Assembly: GCA_963932465.1 (NCBI GenBank)
Contig: OZ010796.1
Location: 73,969,974-74,033,973, forward strand
DNA: 64,000 nucleotides
Direction of reading: 5' to 3'
From: Maratus speciosus
Taxonomy: Eukaryota > Arthropoda > Arachnida > Araneae > Salticidae
Below the pieces are notes generated by a model. That model saw only the letters and a program-made list of their open reading frames with translations, did not search any database and was not told where the DNA came from. Both the position numbers and the translations under genes were made by a program. Positions 12,666 to 25,181 of this stretch are shown here, piece by piece. How positions within the stretch are numbered: the first letter of the stretch is position 1; the number at the start of each line of letters is the position of its first letter.

Positions 12666-14683
12666 GTCCTTCCGGCCAGTGCCGGGAGGAAGAGGTAGCT
12701 TTCATAATCCATATTTTAAAAAAGCCAACTTATATTATTCAAACACACGAAGCTCAATTAAGTGGAAACCGAATGTAGGAGATTCAATACTAATTTTTAT
12801 CAATACTAAATCATTATGAATGAGAATTTCGCGAAATTAATCAGCTTTATCCAAGCTGCTTTTATTTAAAGTAACTTATATTTGGCTACCAAATTCGGCG
12901 ATTTCTTAAAGTGCCTGCCATTTTAAGACAACATGGTGGATGAGGCTAACCAGTGAACTTGGTCGAGACCTTAGTAATTGCTGTGCACATGCTCACTCAC
13001 ATCGGAATCGGTTGATATATACGAGTGCTGTCGCAGGCAAAAAATCAGATTTTTCAAAATGTCACCCACGTTAGAAATTGAAACTGCTATATCTGAGCCA
13101 TTTTTTAAGATAAAGACAAACAAAAAATGCTCCTGAATCCATATATCAAGGTCAAATACTTAAGAAAGAAACCTTTTTCAATTTCTAATTTTTTTGCGCC
13201 TCACTTTAAATATATATATTTTTTAATTTAATGGCCGCCATTTTGAAACAGGATGGCTGATGAAGCTGGCCAGCGAACTTGGTCGAGATATTGATGTATA
13301 CTATCCACATGCCTTCTTCCATCGAAATAGGTGAATACGTGTGGTATCGCGAGACAAATACAAGATCGTTTCAAAGTGTTAGCCATGATAGAAATTCAAA
13401 GTGCTATACTTCAACCACTTTTTAAGATATAAACAAAAGAACAAATTTTCAGAAACAAAAACTGCTCCAGAATCTTTGTATCAAGGCCAAACACATAAAA
13501 AAAATCTTTTTCATTTTCAATTTTTTAATACCTCATTTTAAATTTTAAATTACATTTTTTTAAAAAAATGGCAACCCATTTGAAACAAGATGGCGAATGA
13601 AGCTGGCAAACGAACTCGGTCAAGACATTGGTATGTACTATGTACAGACCAAGTTACATTCAAATCGGTTCATAAATACGCCTGTTATCGCGTGACAAAA
13701 ATCAGGTCGTTTTAAAAGGTCAGCCTCAATATAAATTCAAAATGTTATAACTCAGCCATTTTTTTAGATATAGACGAAACAAAACATGTTCCGGAATCTT
13801 TGTATCAAGGTCAAACACATACGAATAAACTCTTTTTCATTTTCCAATTTTTTGGTATCTCATTTTAAATTTAATTTTTTTTTAATTTTTTTAAATGGCC
13901 GCCATCTTGAAACAAGATGGCGGATGAAGCTGGCCGACGAACTCGGTTGAGTTATTTGTATGTACTATGTACACACCAAGGTACATCCAAATCGGTTCAT
14001 AAATACGTCTGTTATCACGTGGCAAAAATCAGGGCGTTTCAAAATGTCAGCCACACTAGAAATTCAAAATGCTATAACTCAGCCATTTTTTAAGGTATAG
14101 ACGAAACAAAAACTGCTCCCGAATCTTTTTATCGAGGTCAAACACATAAGAAAAAAATATTTTTTCAATTTTCAATTTTTTGGTACCACATTTCAAATTT
14201 AAATTTTTCTTAAAATTTTAAATGGCTGCCATTTTTAAACAAAATGGCGGATGAAGCTGGCCAACGAACTCGGTCGAGACATTGGTCTGTACTATGTATA
14301 AACGAAGTTACATCCAAATCGGTTCATAAATATGCGTTTTATCGCGTGACAAAATTCAGGACGTTTCAAAATGTCAGCTTCGCTAGAAATTCAAAATGCT
14401 ATAACTCAGCCATTTTTTAAGATATAGACGAAACAAAAACTGCTACGGAGTCTTCGTATAAAGGTCAAATATATAAGAAAAAAATATTTTTCCATTTTCA
14501 ATTTTTTGGTACCACATTTCAAATTTTAATTTTTTTTAAATTTTTAAATGGCCGCCATTTTGAAATAAAATGGCGGATGAAGCTGGCCAACGAACTCGGT
14601 CGAGACATTGGTATGTACTATGTACACACCGAATTACATCCAAATCGGTTCATAAATACGAGAGTTACAGTGTGACATAGTTC

Positions 14684-14723
<40 letters not shown>

Positions 14724-14846
14724 ATTTTGAACGGAGGGTGGTTTCGGGGTCTGGGGGTCATGATCGATGAAAATATACCAAAATTTTTTGAAATCGCTTT
14801 CCTCCGAACGGCTGCAATAGGTAGCTTTTTGTAAAGAAAGCTACCT
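12666..14846 (-). mobile_element. Helentron-like element B, reverse copy inside A
   Basis: Read on the - strand, it starts AGGTAGCTTTCTTTACAAAA at 14846 and ends AGGAC at 12666. It contains the CCCCAGACCCCGAAACC block, a TA run (14684-14721) and several ~340-bp units. It splits element A inside the sequence CGTCTATATCTTAAA|AAATGGCTGAG. The target is A/A on the + strand, which is T/T on its own strand. Confidence 0.75.
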
Positions 14847-16488
14847 AAAATGGCTGAGTTGCAGCATTTTGAATTTCTAGCGTAGCTGACATTTTGAAAT
14901 GTCCTGAAATTTGTCACGCGATAAAAGGCGTATTTTTGAACCGATTTGGATGTAACTTCGTTTATACATAGTACATACCAATGTCTCGACCGGGTTCGTT
15001 GGCTAGCTTCATCCGCAATCTTGTTTAAAAATGGCGGCCATTTAAATTTTTAAGAAAAATTTAAATTTGAAATGTGGTACCAAAAAATTGAAAATGGAAA
15101 AATATTTTTTTTTCTTATGTATTTGACCTTTATACAAAGATTTCGGAGCAGTTTTTGTTTCGTCTATATCTTAAAAAATGTCTGAGTTGCAGCATTTTGA
15201 ATTTCTAGCGTGGCTGACATTTTGAAACGTCCTGATTTTTGTCACGTAATAACAGGCGTATTTATGAACCGATCTGGATGTACCTTGGTGTGTACATAGT
15301 ACATACAAATATCTCGACCGAGTTCGTTGGCCAGCTTCATCCGCCATCTTGTTTCAAAATGGCGGCCATTTAACAATATTTAAAAAAAAATTAAAATGAG
15401 ATACCAAAAAAATGGAAAATTAAAAAGATTTTTTTCGTATGTGTTTGACCTTAATACAAAGATTCCGGAACAGTTTTTGTTTCGTCTATATCTAAAAAAA
15501 TGGCTGAGTAATAGCATTTTGAATTTCTATTGTGGCTGACATTTTAAAACGACCTGATTTTTGTCACGCGATAACAGGCGTATTTATGAACCGATTTGGA
15601 TGTAACTTGGTCTGTACATAGTACATACCAATGTCTCGACCGAGTTCGTTGGCCAGCTTCATTCGCAATCTTGTTTCAAAAGGGTTGCTATTAAAAAAAA
15701 TTAAATTTAAAATTTAAAATGAGGTATTAAAAAATTGGAAAATGAAAAAGATTTTTTTATGTGTTTGGCCTTGATACAAAGATTCCGGAGCAGTTTTTGT
15801 TTCTGAAAATTTGTTCTTTTGTTTATATGTTAAAAAATGGTTGAATTATAGCACTTTGAATTTCTAGCATGGCTAATATTTTGAAACGATCTTGTATTTG
15901 TCACGCGATAACACACGTATTCGCCTATTTCGATGTAAGAAGGCATGTGGATAGTATACACCAATACCTCGTCCAAGTTCGCTGGCCAGATTCGTCATCT
16001 ATCTTGTTTCAAAATGGCGGCCATTAAATTAAAAAAAAAAAATTATATATATTTAAAGTGAGGTGCAAAAAAATTAGAAATTGAAAAGGTTTCTTTCTTA
16101 AGTATTTGACCTTGATATAAGGATTCAGGAGCATTTTTTGTTTCGTCTATATCTTACAAAATGGCGGAGTTATAGCATTTTGAATTTCTAGCGTGGCTGA
16201 TATTTTGAAACGTCCTGAACTTTGTAACGCGATAAAAGGCGTATTTATGAACCGATTTCGATGTAATTCGGTGTGTACATAGTACATACCAATGTCTCGA
16301 CCGAGTTCGTTGGCCAGCTTCATCCGCCATTTTGTTTCAAAATGGCGGCCATTTAAAATTTTTTTAAAAATTTAAAATTTGAAATGTGGTACCAAAAAAT
16401 TTAAAATGGAAAAATATTTTTTTCTTATGTATTTGACCTTTATACAAAGATTTCGGAGCAGTTTTTGTTTCGTCTATATCTTAAAAAA

Positions 16489-18480
16489 GTCCTTCCGGCC
16501 AGTGCCGGGAGGAAGAGGTAGCTTTCATATTCCTTATTTTTAAAAAGCCAACTTGTATTATTCAAACACACGAAGCTCAATTAAGTGGAAACCGAATGTA
16601 GGAGATTTAATACTAATTTTTATCAATACTAAATCATTATGAATGAGAATTTCGCGAAATTAGTCAGCTTTATCCAAGCTGCTTTTATTTAAAGTCACTT
16701 ATATTTGGCTGCCAAATTCGGCGATTTCTTAAAGTGCCTGACATTTTAAGACAACATGGTAGATGAGGCTAACCAGTGAACTTGGTCGAGACCTTAGTAA
16801 TTGCTATGCACATGCTCACTCATATCGGAATCGGTTGATATATACGAGTGCTGTCGCAGGCAAAAAATCAGATTTTTCAAAATGTCACCCACTTTAGAAA
16901 TTGAAACTGCCATTTTTTAAGATAAAGACAAACAAAAAATGCTCCTGAATCCTTATATCAAGGTCAAATACTTAAGAAAGAAACCTTTTTCAATTTCTAA
17001 TTTTTTTGCACCTGAATTTTTTTTAATTTAATGGCCGCCATTTTGAAACAAGATGGCTGATGAAGCTGGCCAGCGAACTTGGTTGAGGTATTGATGTATA
17101 CTATCCACATGCCTTCTTCCATCGAAATAGGCGAATACGTGTGTTATCGCGTGACAAATACAAGATCGTTTCAAAGTGTTAGCCATGCTAAAAATTTAAA
17201 GTGCTATAATTCAACTATTTTTTAAGATATAAACAAAAGAACAAACTTTCAGAAACAAAAACTGCTCCAGAATCTTTGTATCAAGCCAAACACACAAAAA
17301 TTTTTTTCTCATTTTCCAATTTTTTAATACTTTATTTTAAATTTTAAATTACTTTTTTTTAAAATGGCAACCCTTTTGAAACAAGATGGCGAATGAAGCT
17401 GGCCAACGAACTCGGTCGAGACATTGGTATGTACTATGTACAGACCAAGTTACATCCAAATCGGTTCAAAAATACGCCTGTTATCGCGTAACAAAAATCA
17501 GGTCGTTTTAAAATGTCAGCCACAATAGAAATTGAAAATGCTATAACTCAGCCATTTTTTTAGATATAGACGAAACAAAACCTGTTCCGGAATCTCTGTA
17601 TTAAGTTCAAACACATACGAAGAAAATCTTTTTCATTTTCCAATTTTTTGGTATCTCATTTTAAATTTTAATTTTTTTAAATTTTTTTAAATGGCCGCCA
17701 TTTTGAAACAAGATGGCGGATGAAGCTGGCCAACGAACTCGGTCGAGATATTTGTATCTACTATGTACACACCAAGGTACATCCAAATCGATTCATAAAT
17801 ACGCCTGTTATCACGTGACAAATATCAGGACGTTTCAAAATGTCAGCCATGCTAGAAATTCAAAATGCTATAACTCAGCCATTTTTTAAGATATAGACAA
17901 AACAAAAACTGCTCCCGAATTTTTTTATCAAGGTCAAACACATAAGAAAAAAATATTTTTTCAATTTTCAATTTTTTGCTACCACATTTCAAATTTAAAT
18001 TTTTCTTAAAATTTTAAATGACCGCCATTTTTAAACAAGATGGCGGATGAAGCTGGCCAACGAACTCGTTCGAGACATTGGTCTGTACTATGTATAAACG
18101 AAGTTTCATCCAAATCGGTTCATAAATACGCCTTTTATCGCGTGACAAAATTCAGGACGTTTCAAAATGTCAGCTTCGCTAGAAATTCAAAATGCTATAA
18201 CTCAGCCATTTTTTAAGATATAGACAAAACAAAAACTGCTACGGAGTCTTTGTATAAAGGTCAAATACATAAGAAAAAAATATTTTTCCATTTTCTATTT
18301 TTTGGTACAACATTTCAAATTTTAAATTTTTTAAAAAATTTTAAATGGCCGCCATTTTGAAACAAAATGGCGGATGAAGCTGGCATACGAACTCGGTCGA
18401 GACATTGGTATGTACTACGTACACACCGAATTACATCCAAATCGGTTCATAAATACGAGAGTTACAGTGTGACATAGGTC

Positions 18481-18525
<45 letters not shown>

Positions 18526-18661
18526 TATATATATATCAATTTTGAACGGAGAGTGGTTTCGGGGTCTGGGGGTCATGATCGATGAAAATATACCTAAATT
18601 TTTTGAAATCGCATTCCTCCGAACGGCTGCAATAGGTAGCTTTTTGTAAAGAAAGCTACCT
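16489..18661 (-). mobile_element. Helentron-like element C, reverse copy inside A
   Basis: Nearly identical in order and sequence to B, with the 5' hairpin at 18630-18661 and the 3' hairpin at 16489. It is inserted at the same point of the A monomer (CGTCTATATCTTAAA). Its TA run (18482-18537) is interrupted by CACACA. The following segment, from about 18665, also matches 15171 onward, so B/C and their flanks look like a duplication and not two independent hits. Confidence 0.75.
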
Positions 18662-20486
18662 AAAATGTCTGAGTTGCAGCATTTTGAATTTCTAGCGTGG
18701 CTGACATTTTGAAACGTCCTGATTTTTGTCACGTAATAACAGGCGTATTTATGAACCGATGTGGATGTACTTTGGTGTGTACATAGTACATACAAATATC
18801 TCGACCGAGTTCGTTGGCCAGCTTCATCCGCCATCTTGTTTCAAAATGGCGGCCATTTAAAAATATTTAAAAAATAAAAAAATTAAAATGAGATACCAAA
18901 AAAATCGAAAATTAAAAAGATTTTTTTCGTATGTGTTTGACCTTAATACAAAGTTTCCGGAACAGTTTTTGTTTCGTCTATATCTAAAAAAATGGCTAAG
19001 TAATAGCATTTTGAATTTCTATTGTGGCTGACATTTTAAAACGACCTGATTTTTGTCACGCGATAACAGGCGTATTTATGAACCGATTTGGATGTAACTT
19101 GGTCTGTACATAGTACATACCAATGTCTCGACCAAGTTCGTTGGCCAGCTTCATTCGCCATCTTGTTTCAAAAGGGTTGCCATTAAAAAAAATTAAATTT
19201 AAAATTTAAAATGAGGTATTAAAAAATTGGAAAATGAAAAAGATTTTTTTATGTGTTTGGCCTTGATACAAAGATTCCGGAACAGTTTTTGTTTCTGAAA
19301 ATTTGTTCTTTTGTTTACATGTTAAAAAATGGTTGAATTATAGCACTTTGAATTTCTAGCATTGCTAACATTTTGAAACGATCTTGTATCTGTCACGCGA
19401 TAACACACATATTCGCCTATTTCGATGTAAGAAGGCATGTGGATAGTATACATCAATACCTCGACCAAGTTCGCTGGCCAGATTCATCAGCTATCTTGTT
19501 TCAAAATGGCGGCCTTTAAATTAAAAAAAATATATATATATATTTAAAGTGAGGTGCAAAAAAATTAGAAATTGAAAAGGTTTCTTTCTTAAGTATTTGA
19601 CCTTGATATAAGGATTCAGGAGCATTTTTTGTTTGTCTTTACCTTAAAAAATGGCTCAGATATAGCAGTTTCAATTTCTATTGTTTGTGACATTTTGAAA
19701 AATCTGATTTTTTGCATGCGACAGCACTCGTATATATCAACCGATTCCGATGTGAGTGAGCATGTGCACAGCAATTACTAAGGTCTCGACCAAGTTCACT
19801 GGTTAGCCTCATCCACCATGTTGTCTTAAAATGGCAGGCACTTTAAGAAATCGCCGAATTTGGCAGCCAAATATAAGTTACTTTAAAGAAAAGCAGCTTG
19901 GATAAAGCTGACTAATTTCGCGAAATTCTCATTCATTATATTGATAAAAATTAGTATTGAATCTCCTATATTCGGTTTCCACTAAATTGAGTTTCATGTG
20001 TTTGAATGATATAAGTCGGCTTTTTTAAAATAAGGAATATGAAAGCTACCTCTTCCTCCCGGCACTGGCTGGAAGGACTTTTTTTCATTCCAGATCTCCC
20101 GCTTCGGAAATTTCGGTCCAAAACGCCCACTTTGACAGCAGTTTTTTCAATATTTTCGGCATTTATCAAAAAATCGACAAGCACTGCGCATTATGTAGTT
20201 TCTAAATAAGAGAATTTGCCGGTTTGATGCGTTTGAGAGCAAAAATGAATTTAATAATAAATCAGAAAATAAGCTGTTTGGATTGGAATACACCCTTAAA
20301 TCCAGACTTGCAGTTAATTTTTCTCGCCTTAATTTTTTATGCATATTTTCAAATAAATAATTTCATTGATATAATCTAATTATATGGAATTATTAATTTA
20401 TTTGTAAAAACTAATGAGAACGTTGAATTAATGATAAATATTAACAGATAATGATAAAATAGTGTGAAATTTGGAGGGGCCAATGG

Positions 20487-21560
20487 TAGAGATGAGACGG
20501 GCTCGGACCCAATTTTTCTGAAACTATAAAATTTTAATTATTGATGAATAGAAAAAAAATTAATATCTTTTTTTTTTCTTAAAAATTACTTATTTCTATT
20601 CAAGTCATTGCATTGCTATTTTGATCAGAATGAAGGGGAAACAGAAATTGTTGAAAAACAGGGGAAATTTTTTCATATTTGCAGATTATGTCTGGTATTG
20701 CCGGCGACGATCTCTTGATAGGGAGCCAACGAAAGAGGCGTGAATAATGAATTTGTTTTAAGTTCGATTTTCGTTTGTGACAGATGCTATTTTTTAACTG
20801 CATCTTTTATTTTATTATTAAGAGATCTACGCGTCCACCAGAATTTCCTTGAGGTCTGCGAATATTTTAGCTTTCAATTATACACAAGTTATAATCGCTC
20901 TTTATATGAAAATAACTTTAGTGGTTATTATATCTATCATGAAATCTGCTGTACTCTTCACATTTACGAAGTCGCTTTCAATCGTAAGTAAATATTATTT
21001 TGAAGTTTTGTCGATAAAAACAATCGAGCAGCGTTTCTTCTTTTCCTATAAAAGCAACAGAGCTTTCAAATTTTTAATATAATCTTATTTTCAGAGTCAC
21101 GTCAATTAGATTGTTATGAAGAAGGAACCGATATAGTTAAAGATGTACACTTTTTATAGAAAATTGAAAAACGTTGTTCGATTCTTCGGTATACAAATGG
21201 TAATTTCTGCAAATTTCATGTATTTATTTATTAAACGCACTTCGTTTAACGTATCTATAACATTTGCTTGTTAAGGGAGAAAAAATATGAGAATCCTTTT
21301 AAGTATCAAGTATTTTCATTTGATACCAGATAATATTAAATTTAAATTTTCATTTAACATTTATTTCTATGTAAGTTGTTTAAAAATGATATATTACATT
21401 TGATACCATTTTTAAATATTATGCAGTTTGTTGTCTATTGTATATTTTTGGGATCGGGCGCTGATGACACAAAATGTTTCGGGCTCAGGCGGGGTCTGAT
21501 TTAAAATCGTCGAGCTCGGGCGGTACCGGGCTCCAAAAGCAAAGCCCAAACTTATCTCTA
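20487..21560. mobile_element. hAT-type non-autonomous element
   Basis: The element is flanked by the 8-mers GCCAATGG (20479-20486) and GGCAATGG (21561-21568), which agree at 7 of 8 bases. It starts TAGAGATGAGACGGGCTC and ends in GCCCAAACTTATCTCTA. An 8-bp target duplication with YAGNG-type ends is the hAT signature. No transposase was recognised in its 1074 bp; the short ORFs inside it have no hAT motif. Confidence 0.7.
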
Positions 21561-21585
21561 GGCAATGGCTCCTCTAAATGTTTCC

Positions 21586-22119
21586 TCAACCCTTTCGAGA
21601 CAGTACCCTTTACACAAATTTTATTTGGGTGGCACCGCTTTTTTTAAACAGTTTCCTTTATTTGTAAAATACCAAAGAATGCTTTAATTTAAAAAGACAA
21701 ATATTACTTTTATTTATTAATGGTGCCAAAGACAAATTCCACATGCACCTTTGGTGATGCATATATGCATCACCCGTCTCTTAAAGGTCAAAATTAGCAC
21801 TAGCCACCGGCCACAGGGCCAGTAAATGAGAAAAAGTGGCTAGTGCAAAATTGTCTATCAGCGGTCACCTTCTGGCCACTTTTTTATAAGGAGAGAATAA
21901 AATTTTCTTGCATTTCATCAAGGATTCAATTTTTTTGGTTCTAATATATTTATATTAAGATATTTATTTGGGCTATTCAGTTTTAGATTAATACTTATAG
22001 AAACTTTACTGTTTAGTATTTTTAAATAAAAAAGTGGCCACTTAAAAAACTAGTCTTACTGGCCAGTGGCCACTAAAGAAATTTCCCAGTTTTGACCTAT
22101 ACCGTCACTAAAGGGTTAA
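21586..22119. mobile_element. TTAA MITE (piggyBac-like), copy 2, with a nested repeat
   Basis: It ends in TAAAGGGTTAA at 22119. The left end is the decayed TCAACCCTTT at 21586. The inner part matches the CAGTA-type subterminal sequence of copy 1. A second inverted-repeat element occupies 21785-22098. Confidence 0.55.
21785..22098. mobile_element. Small element ending in AGGTCAAAA
   Basis: The left AGGTCAAAATTAGC is complemented by the right CAGTTTTGACCT. The subterminal GGCCACAGGGCCAGTAA pairs with CTTACTGGCCAGTGGCC. The element is 314 bp, non-coding, and nested in the TTAA MITE. The superfamily is not determined. Confidence 0.55.
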
Positions 22120-23212
22120 ATGACGTCCCTGATTACTGGGTGATCGAAAAATCGTGCAAACTATGAAAAAATATTTTATTTAAAAATACATTATTCTAAC
22201 TTATAAGTATGAACTAAATTGAAAGATTGTTTATTCTGAGCTACCAAATTGAAAAAAAAAATGCATTGCTACAGAAAGTGTTCGAAATGTGATCCACTCC
22301 CCCGGGAACATGCACGACTGTTTTTTACCACATTTGAGGAAACTCTTCTGGATCTAGTATTCAATATTTTGTTTTTTGAATCTCACGTGTGCTTTCAAGT
22401 CATTGATAGTGTACGTTGTTCTCATAGATGTTTCTATATATTCTCATAGTAGATGGCGACTAAGTAAAAAGTAACTACTGGCCAGAAATTGGATACTAAA
22501 AAATTCTCATCTACTTACCAAATGTTCCTGTTTTCAACTTTAGTAAGAGCACCACTCTGTTTCGTGCTAGTTACAGTGGGTAATAACTACTGGCTCTGTA
22601 AATGGAGATCTTTTTGGCCAATATTTATCCTCATCTAGACAATTCCAAGCCAATGTTACCATTTTTAGTATTTTATTTTTTTACATCAAATAGGTAGTAC
22701 ACATATTTTCTGATAGTATTAAACCTATATTTTTTATATTTGCAATGTATTTTATAAAAGGTTGAATAGGCAAAATCAGTAAAATCCATAATCAGCATAG
22801 CTTCTTTTTATGTGCTTATTTGTTGGTCTGTTACAGGTAAGATTACCTATTTTTTATAACTATATTGTTGCAATAGTCAAATTTTGTGGAATTCGAATGT
22901 TTCTGAACTGCCTCTCAATGAAAATACATTTGTTATAATAAATTGTATGTTATTTTATAAATAATATAGATAAACATTAAGGTGTCCGAAAAGCCAGGTA
23001 ATTCCTGTTTGTCTGTTACAATACCATTTTTTAAATCATAACTATGCACATTAAATAATTTATTCATAATAACTATATCAATTTATCTTATAATATCATA
23101 TACTAATTGTAGCCATCTTTTAATTACCTGATTATTATTTTTAAAATAACATAGTCATTTTTTTCTCTATGATTATTAGTCTGTTACAATGGAATTACCC
23201 AACGTCATTTTC
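22120..23212. other. Unassigned AT-rich spacer
   Basis: No gene was recognised. TCTGTTACA occurs three times (near 22830, 23010 and 23180), followed or preceded by GGTAAT or ATTACC, which hints at a decayed short repeat. Confidence 0.45.
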
Positions 23213-23892
23213 AGGTGCGTTCGTAATTATATAAATACGTAGCACCTAGAGTCGTCGTCTGGTCTGTCCGTCTGTCTGTTCTTCTGTCCGCACAGAACAG
23301 CGAAAAAACGATCCAACCGAACGGTTTGAAATTGAATCTATAGAATCGTTGCAGAATGGTGTCGAGTCCTTTCAAATTGTATGAAAATCGAATCAAAACT
23401 TAAAAAGATATTAATAAAAGTTTTCTTCCTTCTATTAAATCCTACCATACGTCATGAATTCAATACTATCGCATGATACCTCATGATTCTAGGTTGCCAT
23501 GGAGATGACGTAGTATTGAAGAGGGAGTCCTATTATTTCCGTGTTAAAGAATTTAATATATAGTATCGTAATAAATTTTGTATAAGAGTGCAATACACTG
23601 CAAAAAGTAATTGTTGATTTTACAGTATAATACTGGCATCTGAGACGCCAGTATTATACTGTAAAATTAACAGTAATAAACCGTAAAATAAACAGTAATA
23701 TACTGCTAAGTAGTAATATAATGGTATATTTCTGCATTTTCATTTTTAAAACAGTATACTACAGTTTATTTACGGTTTATTACTGTTAATTTTACAGTAT
23801 AATACTGTAAAATCAACAATTTATTTTTTGCAGTGTAGCTACTGTACCAAGATCCGAGTATTTATGAAACTAGTTATAGTATGAACGCACCT
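23213..23892 (+). mobile_element. AGGTGCGTTCG repeat, copy H2
   Basis: It runs from AGGTGCGTTCGTAATTATAT to GAACGCACCT and is homologous to H1 and H3. It carries a TCTGTC-rich run near 23260-23290. It is interrupted by the 240-bp MITE at 23596-23835. Confidence 0.75.
23596..23835. mobile_element. 240-bp MITE ending in CACTGCAAAA, nested in H2
   Basis: The ends are CACTGCAAAAAGTAATTG on the left and TTTATTTTTTGCAGTG on the right, flanked by TA on both sides (23594-23595 and 23836-23837). The interior is strongly self-complementary, with repeated ACAGTATAATACTG and AAACCGTAAAT-like blocks. Confidence 0.8.
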
Positions 23893-24148
23893 CATTTGCC
23901 ATGGTTGATGTGCAATTTCCGACTTGTCTGGATCAAATAACTGCTAACAGAAACGATGAATTTTCCTTGGAATTAGTGAAAATTGTACAGGTGTTTAGGT
24001 ATAGAAAAAAACTTTGTATAATAATGGGATTCTATACATAATTTATATGCGAGAGCTCCATGAAATTTCCTTTTTCATGCCGTCTATGGTGATAACTTTT
24101 TCGAATGCCATATTGACCGTTTAACGAGTTTTATATAAATAAAACTTG

Positions 24149-24654
24149 TTAACCCTTAAGTGCCTGGTGTTGCTTTTCGGCAACATACCCAATTTAGGCT
24201 CTAAAATACTATTAGAATAATATTGAAGCTATAATGCCTAATGTTGCCAATAAAATACATTCTGAAAATATTATTAAATCGATTTTCAACATGTAGATGA
24301 CAACACTTGTGCTGTTTAAGAATAAAGATAGATTTATTTTTCCAATTGTTGCTACTTGTTCTTTTTGTTTTGTTTGAGAGCTCGCGAAATACCCTATTTT
24401 TACCTGCAGTGAGCAAGTAAAATTTATTTCCTAAAATTCTTGTGTGTTTAATATTACAGAATTTTATCAAGGGAAATTATTTTTTCAATTAAACACCAGT
24501 ATTGCCGATTAGTAACAAACTGTTTTTTAGCCGTAAACTATACTTAAAACAAAATATGATTTTTTTAAGTATTTTTCCCATGATTTATTTAAAAAATGAA
24601 AGCCGAAAAACATTATTACAATGATTTTTGAAAAGTCAGGCATTTAAGGGTTAA
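24149..24654. mobile_element. TTAA MITE (piggyBac-like), copy 3
   Basis: TTAACCCTTAAGTGCCTG at the left is complemented by CAGGCATTTAAGGGTTAA at the right, with TTAA included at both ends. It is 506 bp with no coding sequence. It lies 121 bases upstream of the first transporter exon. Confidence 0.75.
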
Positions 24655-24775
24655 ACAATTTTTATAATGAAACTTCTAAATTCAATCATGCTTATTCGTA
24701 AGCGTTTTCAATGAAGTAAAAATGTTTTTATTATTATTCGTTTTGCCTTAATATTCTGTACCTACACGATTTCAG

Positions 24776-24849
24776 GTTTGTAAAGTTTCCATTAGAAATT
24801 CTGTTAGTGTCGGCGTATTTGTGATAGGCTCTTGCCGCATGCTCTTTGG
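24776..24849 (+). CDS. MFS transporter (SLC18B1-like), internal exon 1 of 2 seen
   Basis: This exon encodes 24 codons plus two bases. It includes VGVFVIGSCRMLFG, which has the pattern of the third membrane segment of vesicular amine transporter-like MFS proteins (there typically GxFxxGxCxxLFG). It follows a pyrimidine-rich tract and the acceptor TTTCAG (AG at 24774-24775), and ends before the donor GTAAGT at 24850. The frame is open throughout and starts in phase 0. The residues before the membrane segment (VCKVSIRN) occupy the place of the cytoplasmic loop. The final GG joins the first base A of the exon at 57863 to give a glycine codon, so the encoded chain continues LFG-TLYLIP. The exon is too short to be found by ORF length. 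The protein would sit in a membrane and move a small organic solute; the substrate cannot be read from this. Upstream exons were not found. Either exon could in principle belong to a decayed copy of the gene. Confidence 0.72.
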
Positions 24850-25181
24850 GTAAGTTTCATGTATATATTTTTTATTTATACATACTGTCGTCGTTTAAAT
24901 TTAATAATGCATTTTAGTTATCCATTTCACACTAAAGTCAAATACAGTGTATTCATTCAAAGCTGCATAAAAATAAACCAGACAACAAAAGACTACGACT
25001 CATCGTTTTTTAGAAAAATGCAAAGCAGAAAGGTTTGACGTTACATCCAGTCCACCGAATAGAAGCTTTATTGGGAGAATGAAGATCGCTACATACATTA
25101 TGATACTCGGTTTTACATGACCAAATGCTATCAGTAACCCATGCACGTATTGAAACTTACTAGAATGCATTGTTGAATGTC
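24850..25181. other. Unassigned intronic spacer
   Basis: No bounded repeat was recognised. A short ORF here is simply read-through of the first exon's donor region. Confidence 0.45.

Larger units (their letters stand above)
12188..20078 (+). mobile_element. Helentron-like element A with ~340-bp tandem repeats, hosting two reverse copies
   Basis: The 5' end is AGGTAGCTTTC, which folds with AAAGCTACCT a few bases on. The 3' end is TCCTCCCGGCACTGGCTGGA followed by AGGAC, a GC-rich stem-loop, and both ends abut runs of T. Inside are diverged tandem units of about 340 bp, each carrying AAATGGCGGCCATTT, TTTGTTTCGTCTATATC and CTCGACCGAGTTCGTTGGCC, and a TA microsatellite near the 5' end. Short terminal inverted repeats, a 3' hairpin, a microsatellite, internal tandem repeats and insertion between Ts without a duplication match Helentron-derived (HINE/DINE-1-like) elements. 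This assignment is inferred from structure only. Element A is interrupted by copies B (12666-14846) and C (16489-18661). Confidence 0.7.
11981..20299. mobile_element. TTAA-flanked family G, copy G2, split by the Helentron-like array
   Basis: It begins TTAAGGGTGTATTC at 11981, sharing its TTAA with copy G1, and ends GGAATACACCCTTAA at 20299. The two halves (11981-12187 and 20079-20299) match one family G unit, with CATTTTTAAAAGTAAAA on the left and AAACGCCCACTTTGACAGCAG on the right. The 7.9 kb between them is the tandem-repeat element starting at 12188. Confidence 0.7.

Noticed and set aside
18415..18834. 139-residue ORF beginning MADEAGQRTRSR, and relatives at 12264-12515, 14618-14917 and 31010-31192
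   Set aside because: They recur because the ~340-bp Helentron-like unit recurs. They run through a TA microsatellite coding poly-Tyr/Ile, differ in length among copies, and have no domain.
20740..21082. Overlapping + strand ORFs ending near a GTAAGT, considered as an upstream transporter exon
   Set aside because: The hydrophobic residues do not match the first membrane segments of MFS proteins, no good acceptor was seen, and the stretch lies inside a hAT element.
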